Assembly (NCBI GenBank): GCA_023266195.1
Contig: JAHFRP010000001.1
Coordinates: 474,321 to 538,320 of the forward strand
Length of the DNA stretch: 64,000 bases
Direction: 5' to 3'
DNA from: Sulfuricella sp.
GTDB lineage: Bacteria; Pseudomonadota; Gammaproteobacteria; Burkholderiales; Sulfuricellaceae
The notes beneath the pieces were generated by a model that had not been told where the DNA came from, searched no databases, and worked only from the letters and a program-made list of their open reading frames with translations. The position numbers and the translations under genes were made by a program. Positions 58,258-64,000 of the stretch are shown piece after piece. Position 1 is the first letter of the stretch, and every line of letters begins with the position of its first letter.

Positions 58258-59803
58258 ATTCGAAGCGCTCGATGCTCGATGTTTGTTCGGTCAGCCTGAC
58301 GGCGCGGACGATCCAGGTCGTATCGTTGCCCAGTTCGAGCTGAAGTTCGCGCTGCGGGCCGAACGTCCCGCGCGGCGCGACCAGGGTCTCCGGCTGCTTC
58401 AACAGGAGGATTTCCGGCAGCAGCAGGGCGGCCTGAAACGTTTCCGCCGCGCCGGCGATGGTCGGCCTGATGTTGACCGGCACCGCCTTGGGCGCCATCA
58501 GCTGCGCTCCGATTTCCAGTTCGCCGGGTTTGTCGCTTTGCACCCAGCGCACGACGCCGATATTCCAGCCGCCGCCTTCCGCTTTCAGGCCGATCACCTC
58601 GCCAGGGCGGATCTGGGGCAGGGAGTCGAAAACATTGCGCAACGCCAATCCGCCTGCGCTTTCGTTGACGATTAGCCATCTGCTCGAGACAAACCGGGCT
58701 TCCCGCCCTGGCTGGGGGGGGGCGAGGTTCATTTCGTCGCCCGCCGGCTTTTCCCCGCCCAGAAAGTGATGGATGGCGGGTAAGCCGATGCAGGCTTCGG
58801 TGGCGGAAATATTCTGGGATCGATGGTAAACGCGTTTGGGTGCTGCCGACCAGAGTTTGAGCAGGCGCTGCAGCAAGTCGCGGTGGCCGGATTCCTTGGC
58901 TGCATCGGGCGCGCGCTGCATGTTCGCCGGTTGCTCCGCCTCCAGTCTATCGGCATGCTGGCTTAGAGCCAGGAACACCGCCTGAGTGTTGAGCAGGATG
59001 TCGTTGCGGTTGTCTACCTCCCCGATATTCTGGGGAACGTTTTTGGGCGGGTTGTCGCCGCCGGTCTGCACCAGGAACAGTCCGGCGGAATTGCCGGCCT
59101 GGAGGAAGGGCTGGAACTGGGCCAGACTGCCGAAGCGGGGCAGATAGCCGAGAACGCGCTCGACTTCGCCCGGATTCAGGTGGTATGGGTTCGACAGCGC
59201 AAGCAGCAGGATCTGCTTGTAAACCAGGCCAACGCTGCTTTCGCCGTTTTCATCGGAGACCGTTTCGTTGGCGATGCCCTGTTCGATGGCAAAGCGGAAA
59301 ATCTGATGGATCTCGAACCAGATGCCGGCAGGGGCGGGAGCATATATCTGGTAGCAGACGGCCAGTACCCGCCCCAGGACCGACATGGCGCGCTGGGCCG
59401 CGAGCTGGACGATTTTCCCCTTGCCGAGAGTGATACGCGTGCCTTGATAATCGACTAGGACGATTTTGTAGCCGATAGCCAGTTCGGTCAGCAGCTGGCG
59501 CGTCAGATCGGCCATTTCCCGGTTTCTGTCGGGCAGCGGCAGGCGCGTTGCGACGGATTGTTCTTCCAGGGCGGGCAGCAACGTCAGGATGACGCCGCGA
59601 TATTGTTCGAGCAGCTTCAGCCGCGTTTCCATCGCGACTTTTTGCCGGTTGAGTGCGCCGATTTCATAGCTCAGGGAGCCTGATGCTACCGGAAGATTGG
59701 TCAGGGGCAGGGCGTTCAGCCATTTCTGCAAATGTCTCGGGCGCTTTTCCACGGTCAGGTCTTCGACCGGGTCGATGGCGGGTACGGTCAGCGTCAGCGG
59801 CAT
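58244..59803 (-). CDS. PilZ-domain protein with long N-terminal region
   Basis: 519 residues, cytoplasmic. The C-terminal part (about 375-480) has the PilZ-like motif NESAGGLAL ((D/N)xSxxG) and a downstream strand GGGWNIGVVRWVQSDKPGEL; a charged R-rich loop upstream (GREARFVSSRW) could give the c-di-GMP contacts. The long N-terminal region is helical with Arg/Leu-rich segments (RQLLTELAIGYKIVLVDYQG). Similar proteins occur in other betaproteobacteria but have no agreed function. Start ATG 59803 with GGGAACC nearby; a longer frame up to 59860 exists. Confidence 0.78.
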   Translation of the reverse strand: MPLTLTVPAIDPVEDLTVEKRPRHLQKWLNALPLTNLPVASGSLSYEIGALNRQKVAMETRLKLLEQYRGVILTLLPALEEQSVATRLPLPDRNREMADLTRQLLTELAIGYKIVLVDYQGTRITLGKGKIVQLAAQRAMSVLGRVLAVCYQIYAPAPAGIWFEIHQIFRFAIEQGIANETVSDENGESSVGLVYKQILLLALSNPYHLNPGEVERVLGYLPRFGSLAQFQPFLQAGNSAGLFLVQTGGDNPPKNVPQNIGEVDNRNDILLNTQAVFLALSQHADRLEAEQPANMQRAPDAAKESGHRDLLQRLLKLWSAAPKRVYHRSQNISATEACIGLPAIHHFLGGEKPAGDEMNLAPPQPGREARFVSSRWLIVNESAGGLALRNVFDSLPQIRPGEVIGLKAEGGGWNIGVVRWVQSDKPGELEIGAQLMAPKAVPVNIRPTIAGAAETFQAALLLPEILLLKQPETLVAPRGTFGPQRELQLELGNDTTWIVRAVRLTEQTSSIERFEFSRG

Positions 59804-59938
59804 TGGGGGTTCCCTGTGATTTGTGGTTTTTGTTGCGGCACGCGTTAATTTTAGGAACAATCGGACTTTTTGTAAAATCAGGCAATTATAACGCCATCAT
59901 ACGGCAAGGCAGGATGCAAGCGAAGGGGGGGTGGAACG

Positions 59939-60499
59939 ATGAAATTTCTGGAATTGCTGTTTGAGGGCGCTCTGTGGCGTAGCCGCTACGCCGTGTTGTT
60001 TGCCGTGATCTCCAGTATGGCGGCGGGTTTCGCCATTTTTTTCATGGCGACCGTGGACGTTTTTTACCTGATCGCGCATATTACGCATTATGCCGACCCG
60101 ACGATGGCCGAAGAGGCGCGCAAGACTTTGCACGACAATACCATCACCCATATCGTCGAGGTGGTTGACGGCTATCTGCTGGCGACGGTGATGCTGATTT
60201 TTTCTCTTGGGCTGTATGAACTGTTCATCAGCGACATCGACGAAGCGCATGGCAGCCGCTCATCCAGCAAGATCCTGGTGATCGAGAATCTGGACGACCT
60301 GAAAGCCCGGCTGGCCAAAGTGATCTTGATGATCCTGATCGTTACGCTGTTCGAGCATGCCCTGAAAATGGACATGAAAACACCGCTGGATTTGCTGTAT
60401 CTGGGCGCCAGCATCGCCCTGGTCGGACTGGCACTCTATTTCACGCATGCTTCGGAAGCGCAGGCCGGAGCGAAGAGCCAAGGACTTGGTCATGAATAA
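59939..60499 (+). CDS. YqhA/UPF0114 membrane protein
   Basis: 186 residues, three or four membrane spans, with FEGALWRSRYAVLFAVISSM at the start and MLIFSLGLYELFISDIDEAH in the middle, matching UPF0114. Function unknown. It overlaps the following thioredoxin-fold gene by 8 bp. Confidence 0.88.
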   Translation: MKFLELLFEGALWRSRYAVLFAVISSMAAGFAIFFMATVDVFYLIAHITHYADPTMAEEARKTLHDNTITHIVEVVDGYLLATVMLIFSLGLYELFISDIDEAHGSRSSSKILVIENLDDLKARLAKVILMILIVTLFEHALKMDMKTPLDLLYLGASIALVGLALYFTHASEAQAGAKSQGLGHE

Positions 60500-61013
60500 A
60501 GCGATGAAACGAATTATTGCCGCATTGCTACTGTTGGCGAGCCTGCCGGCATTGGCGGAAACTCGCGACGTGGAGGGATTCTTCGACCAGAATCTCGGCG
60601 ATTTCAAGGCGGAGCTGGCGACTGCGCAGAAGGACGGCAAGCAGGGCATCCTGCTGATGTACGAACTGGAGGACTGCCCGTTTTGCCATCGCATGCGGGA
60701 AACCATCCTCAACCAGCCCGAGGTGCAGGACTATTACCGCAAGCATTTTCTCGTGTTCAGCATCGATATCAATGGCGACACCGCGCTGGTGGATTTTTCC
60801 GGCAAGGAGACCACCGAGAAAAAATTTGCCGCCGAGCAACGGGTGCGCGCCACGCCGGTGTTCGCCTTCTACGCGCTCGACGGCAAGCCGATAGCGCGCT
60901 ATACCGGCGCGGCCAAGGACGCGGGCGAGTTCATGCTGCTCGGGCGCTACGTCGTGGAGGGCGCCTGGCAATCCATGCCGTTCGCCAAGTACAAACAGCA
61001 AGCCGTGAAATGA
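60492..61013 (+). CDS. Secreted thioredoxin-fold protein
   Basis: 173 residues, signal peptide MNKAMKRIIAALLLLASLPALA, then a thioredoxin fold with the redox motif CPFCH in YELEDCPFCHRMRETILNQP and the cis-Pro loop VRATPVFAFYALDGK. Similar to SoxW-like or DUF255-type periplasmic thioredoxins; the partner is unknown. Overlaps tolC-like gene by 4 bp (ATGA) and yqhA by 8 bp, so the three are one operon. Confidence 0.85.
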   Translation: MNKAMKRIIAALLLLASLPALAETRDVEGFFDQNLGDFKAELATAQKDGKQGILLMYELEDCPFCHRMRETILNQPEVQDYYRKHFLVFSIDINGDTALVDFSGKETTEKKFAAEQRVRATPVFAFYALDGKPIARYTGAAKDAGEFMLLGRYVVEGAWQSMPFAKYKQQAVK

Positions 61014-62287
61014 GTTTTGCCCGCTTCGGCCTGGCGCTGGCGTTGCTGCTTTGCTTGCCGCATGTGGGGCTGGCTGCGCCTACGGGCAAGCGGTTGACCC
61101 TGGACGAGGCGCTGGCGGCGGCGCAAGCGGGGCATCCCGACCTGCGCCTGGCCGAGGCGGAGCGCGCGGCGGCCCTGGCCGGTCAGGAATCGGCTGCATC
61201 CCGCGGCGACCTCGCCGTCAATCTCGATGCCGCCTGGCGCCGGGCGCGTCCTTCCATCGGCGAGGAATCGAACCTGTCCGACAACTACGTCAGGCTCAAT
61301 GCGCGCAAGAATTTGTACGATTTCGGCCGCACCGCCCTGTCCGAGCAGGCGGCCAAAGCCGGAGTGGAGGCGCGCGAAATGGATTTGCTCGATGCGCGCG
61401 AGCGGCTCTCCATCGAAGTAATGGCGCGGTTTTTCGACGTGCTGGAAGCGGACATGCAGTACACCGCGGACAACGAAACCATGGCGGTGGGCTACGTTGC
61501 GCTCGACACCGCCCGCGACCGGTTCAAGGTTGGCCAGCTTTCCCCGGCCGAGCTCGCCGAAACGGAGCATCGCTACCAGGAGCTCCTGGTGCGGCGCAAC
61601 GCCAGCCAGGCGCATACCCGCATCGCGCGGGCGCGGCTGGCCAACGCCATGAACCAGCCGGGCCGGCTGGCGGCCGACCTGGAAGACCCGAAGCTGTCGG
61701 CCAACAACCGTGCCCTGCCGGAATACGAGGACCTGCTGCCGATCCTGCAAGAACACAATCCCCGCCTGCGCGCCCAGTTCGCCCTGCTCGAAGCCTCGCG
61801 CCAGCACATGGAAGCCTTGCGCGCCGAGAATTCCCCGATCCTGGATGCCGAACTTGAAGCCGCCGGCTGGAGCCGGGAAGTGGCCACGCGCGACAACCTG
61901 CGCGCCGGCGTGGTGCTGACCTGGCCGCTCTATCAGGGCCGGCGCGTTTCGGCGCAGCTCGCGCTGGAGCAGGCGCAGTTCCACAAGCTCCAGGCGGAAG
62001 CGGATCGGCTCGCGATGGCGCTTTCCGAGGCGCTGCTGGAAACATGGGCCGAGATCGACCAGGTGCGGCGCAGCGTGCGCGCGGCGGCGGCGAAGCAGGT
62101 GGAATACCGCGACCTGGCGCTGGAGAAGGCGCGCGGCGAGTATGAAGCGGAATTGAAAGCCAACCTGGGCGATGCCATGGCGGCAACCATGGCGGCGAAA
62201 CTGCGCGAGCGCAGCGCCGAATATCGGCTGGCGCTGGGATTCGCACGGCTGGAAGCGCTGCTGGGGCAACCGCTGGAACAAAAATGA
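61010..62287 (+). CDS. TolC-family outer-membrane efflux protein
   Basis: 425 residues with signal peptide MSFARFGLALALLLCLPHVGLA, then the TolC pattern of long amphipathic helices: LTLDEALAAAQAGHPDLRLA, LYDFGRTALSEQAAKAG, VLTWPLYQGRRVSAQLALEQ and AAAAKQVEYRDLALEKARGE. It should be a trimeric exit duct. Its partner adaptor gene follows after 297 bp. Confidence 0.88.
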   Translation: MSFARFGLALALLLCLPHVGLAAPTGKRLTLDEALAAAQAGHPDLRLAEAERAAALAGQESAASRGDLAVNLDAAWRRARPSIGEESNLSDNYVRLNARKNLYDFGRTALSEQAAKAGVEAREMDLLDARERLSIEVMARFFDVLEADMQYTADNETMAVGYVALDTARDRFKVGQLSPAELAETEHRYQELLVRRNASQAHTRIARARLANAMNQPGRLAADLEDPKLSANNRALPEYEDLLPILQEHNPRLRAQFALLEASRQHMEALRAENSPILDAELEAAGWSREVATRDNLRAGVVLTWPLYQGRRVSAQLALEQAQFHKLQAEADRLAMALSEALLETWAEIDQVRRSVRAAAAKQVEYRDLALEKARGEYEAELKANLGDAMAATMAAKLRERSAEYRLALGFARLEALLGQPLEQK

Positions 62288-62364
62288 CGGGCGAAATGAA
62301 TCTAGTGTAGCGCTTGCGAATTGATGGAACCATATCGTCGCTTTAGGCAACAGTCACAGGGTCT

Positions 62365-62410
62365 GTGGGTACGGCTTTAGCCGTACATGTCAGGCTGAAG
62401 CCTGACCCAC
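62365..62410. repeat. Tandem-hairpin intergenic repeat
   Basis: GTGGGTACGGCTTTAGCCGT, ACAT, GTCAGGCTGAAGCCTGACCCAC: two adjacent hairpins within outer GTGGGT/ACCCAC-like ends; related to 28139-28196. Confidence 0.65.
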
Positions 62411-62436
62411 ATGACGCTGACTAGCAAAAGCATTTG

Positions 62437-62565
62437 GCCGCAGAGAACACAGTGCTCACAGAGGAAAAACAAGGGGTTACCGGTATAACTGTTCTCACCC
62501 ATCAGGTGAATGTGAAAATGGCCAAAAACCCACTTCATCTCTGTGTTCTCTGTGATCTCTGTGGC
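62437..62565. repeat. CACAGAGA-type inverted repeat
   Basis: GCCGCAGAGAACACAGTGCT... at the left and CTCTGTGTTCTCTGTGATCT...GTGGC at the right are inverted relatives. Such CCACAGAGA repeats are scattered in many proteobacterial genomes. Confidence 0.6.
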
Positions 62566-62584
62566 TTGAATTGAGGTTTTAAGA

Positions 62585-63343
62585 ATGAATAAACTGGCAT
62601 GGATGGGTGTCTTGTGGTGTGCGGCAAGCGTCGCCGCGGCGGCGGATATTGCCGCCACGCTGCAATGGTCGCAGCGCGTGGAACTGTCGCCGCGGGTTTC
62701 CGGCATCGTGCGCGAGGTCGGCGTGAATGCCGGCGATCGGGTGAAGAAGGGGCAGGCGCTGGTGGCGCTCGATGCCGCCGTGTATGAGGCGAAAGTGGCG
62801 GAAAGCCGGGCCGCGGTGGCGAAATTCACCGAAGAAGCTGCGGAAACCCGGCGCGACCTCGGCCGCACTCAGGAACTCTACGACCGCACCGTGATTGCAA
62901 CCAGCGAGCTGGATCAGGCCAGGCTGCGCGATGCCCGCGCCAGGGCGCAGCTGGACGGCGCACGCGCGCGCCTCGCACGCGACCAGAAAGACCTGTCCGA
63001 CAGCCAGCTGCGGGCGCCGTTCGACGCCGTGGTGGTGGCGCGGCTGGCGGAGCCGGGGCAAAGCGTGGCGGTCGGCCTCCAGCCCCAGCCGCTGCTGGTG
63101 CTCGCCAAGGCCGGGGAAATGTCGGCACGCTTCAGGCTCCCGGCCGACCGCATCGCCAGCCTCAAACCCGGCCAGGCCGTGACGGTGAAGGTCGGTCGCC
63201 GGGAATACCCGGCCACTCTCAAGGCACCCGGCCTTGAGCCGGTGGCGGGCAAGGACGGCCCAGTCTACGAAGTGGACGCACTGTTCGCGGTGAAGGAGTT
63301 GCTGCGCGCAGGCACGGCTGCGGTGGTTAAATTGCCGGAGTAG
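62585..63343 (+). CDS. RND-type periplasmic adaptor (membrane fusion protein)
   Basis: 252 residues, short for the family. Signal peptide MNKLAWMGVLWCAASVAAAA, the lipoyl-like half (VELSPRVSGIVREVGVNAGD, VKKGQALVALDAAVYEAKVA), an alpha-hairpin and its return strand (LRAPFDAVVVARLAEPGQSV), and a beta-barrel; the membrane-proximal domain is reduced. The inner-membrane pump gene is not in the window downstream. Confidence 0.85.
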   Translation: MNKLAWMGVLWCAASVAAAADIAATLQWSQRVELSPRVSGIVREVGVNAGDRVKKGQALVALDAAVYEAKVAESRAAVAKFTEEAAETRRDLGRTQELYDRTVIATSELDQARLRDARARAQLDGARARLARDQKDLSDSQLRAPFDAVVVARLAEPGQSVAVGLQPQPLLVLAKAGEMSARFRLPADRIASLKPGQAVTVKVGRREYPATLKAPGLEPVAGKDGPVYEVDALFAVKELLRAGTAAVVKLPE

Positions 63344-63561
63344 CATTGTTCCTGCATTTTGCCTCCCGCTCACGGTATTTTGCTTGGTGACTCTTGATCG
63401 GCCTAGGCGGCCGCTTGGATTCACGCTTTATAACGTCCGCAAAAGGCGAATCAACAGTCGACGGGTTTACTGCTGCAGTACTGCTCTTCCCAAGCGAGAG
63501 CGTCACTATAAAACTGAGGGCTGTTTAATCGATCCCCATTGTTCTATTTTTCCGTCCCAGC
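63344..63561. other. Intergenic transition to accessory DNA
   Basis: A visible fall in GC content relative to the left flank; no gene or hairpin was recognised. Confidence 0.35.
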
Positions 63562-63954
63562 CTACCGAGCTGAAGTTAGTGAGCCAAACATCGCTCGTAC
63601 ACTTGCCTCATCGGCGCGGCTTTCGTGGTTGCGTTCTTTCCATTCGTCTTGCATATGGTCGGCGTATGCAGCCTCGTTTTCCTCGAATTCCTCTTTTGCA
63701 GCTTGCGTCGTTTCAAGTTCGCGAGTTGTATCAATATTAAGGATCGCGTGAAATTCCTTCAGATCATCAAGTAGGCCATCAAACTGGGACGTAGATTGGC
63801 ACTCTCGCAGCTCTTCCCTGAAATATTCGCGTCGATACGCTTCAACCCCATTTTTTAATGCCGCTAACACTAGGTCTTCGTAAGCGTCCGGCCATGACCG
63901 TCTTGACTCGACTGGGTTAGTTCCATGGAACAGCGGATTACCTGTTGACCTCAT
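63562..63954 (-). CDS. Hypothetical acidic protein, 130 residues
   Basis: From the ATG at 63954 (MRSTGNPLFHGTNPVESRRS) the product is acidic and mostly helical, with EAYRREYFREELRECQ and TTQAAKEEFEENEAAYADHM. No family recognised. The start overlaps the end of the upstream gene, which implies coupled translation and a partner function. Lower GC than neighbouring genes suggests recent acquisition. Confidence 0.65.
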   Translation of the reverse strand: MRSTGNPLFHGTNPVESRRSWPDAYEDLVLAALKNGVEAYRREYFREELRECQSTSQFDGLLDDLKEFHAILNIDTTRELETTQAAKEEFEENEAAYADHMQDEWKERNHESRADEASVRAMFGSLTSAR

Positions 63955-64000
63955 CAGTATATTCCCCACTCTCCTCCGCCTTGGCGATAGCCTGATCCAA
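63938..64000 (-). CDS. 3' end of a gene cut by the window edge
   Basis: The last 20 codons read LDQAIAKAEESGEYTDEVNR and stop at TAA (63938-63940), overlapping the start of the next gene by 17 bp. Too short to name. Confidence 0.55.
   Translation of the reverse strand: MDQAIAKAEESGEYTDEVNR

Overview
The window reads as chromosomal DNA of a GC-rich betaproteobacterium, most likely a sulfur-oxidising member of the Nitrosomonadales (inference). Reasons: the order sigma factor / DUF3619 / DUF3106 / RDD, the ilvBHC-psd-pssA-leuA block, the fimT-pilVWX-pilY1 pilus block, and a gene set (rhodanese, TusA, DsrE, LbpA, LipS1, Lpl, LipT, LipS2) that in known genomes accompanies the sulfur-oxidising heterodisulfide reductase-like (sHdr) pathway. 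There are no rRNA genes, CRISPR arrays, phages or intact insertion sequences. Six tRNA genes are present: Asp(GUC), Glu(UUC), Ala(GGC), Val(CAC), Ser(CGA) and Thr(CGU).

Layout. 1-3710: signalling (a cut-off poly-HAMP protein and a GAF-PAS-GGDEF-EAL-REC protein). 3761-5503: tRNA and repeat region with an overlooked 50-residue membrane protein. 5555-11835: gltX, lolA, rarA, serS, mltF. 11921-13157: tRNA-Ser to tRNA-Thr with a scar holding a transposase remnant. 13204-14787: a cysteine-free Fur-family regulator and thiO. 14874-22498: minor type IV pilins and a PilY1 with an unusual cysteine repeat insert. 22628-25879: clpA-clpS beside a duplicated clpA tail and a broken toxin-antitoxin pair. 26101-28122: bepA and moaC. 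28348-34627: sulfur-transfer and lipoylation cluster, followed by fadL and an unrecognised periplasmic protein. 37404-47033: valS, holC, pepA, lptFG, and the sigma factor group. 47203-55540: ilvBHC, psd, pssA, a candidate leu leader, leuA, an EamA permease, thrH. 55873-63343: membrane and envelope genes, a PilZ protein, a thioredoxin-fold protein and a TolC/adaptor pair. 63562-64000: two small accessory genes.

The most interesting biology is the 28-37 kb region. It carries sulfur-carrier proteins (Rhd, TusA, DsrE) and the lipoate-binding protein LbpA with its whole dedicated maturation set (two radical SAM sulfur-insertion proteins, a ligase, a flavoprotein), but none of the hdr genes that LbpA normally serves. 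A strong terminator sits where those genes would be expected. The window is also unusually rich in intergenic palindromes of at least six families: a 168-bp fold-back element in two copies about 95% identical, GTAG-bounded REP-like hairpins whose outer bases form gene stop codons, and a GC-rich repeat that has entered the valS coding sequence.
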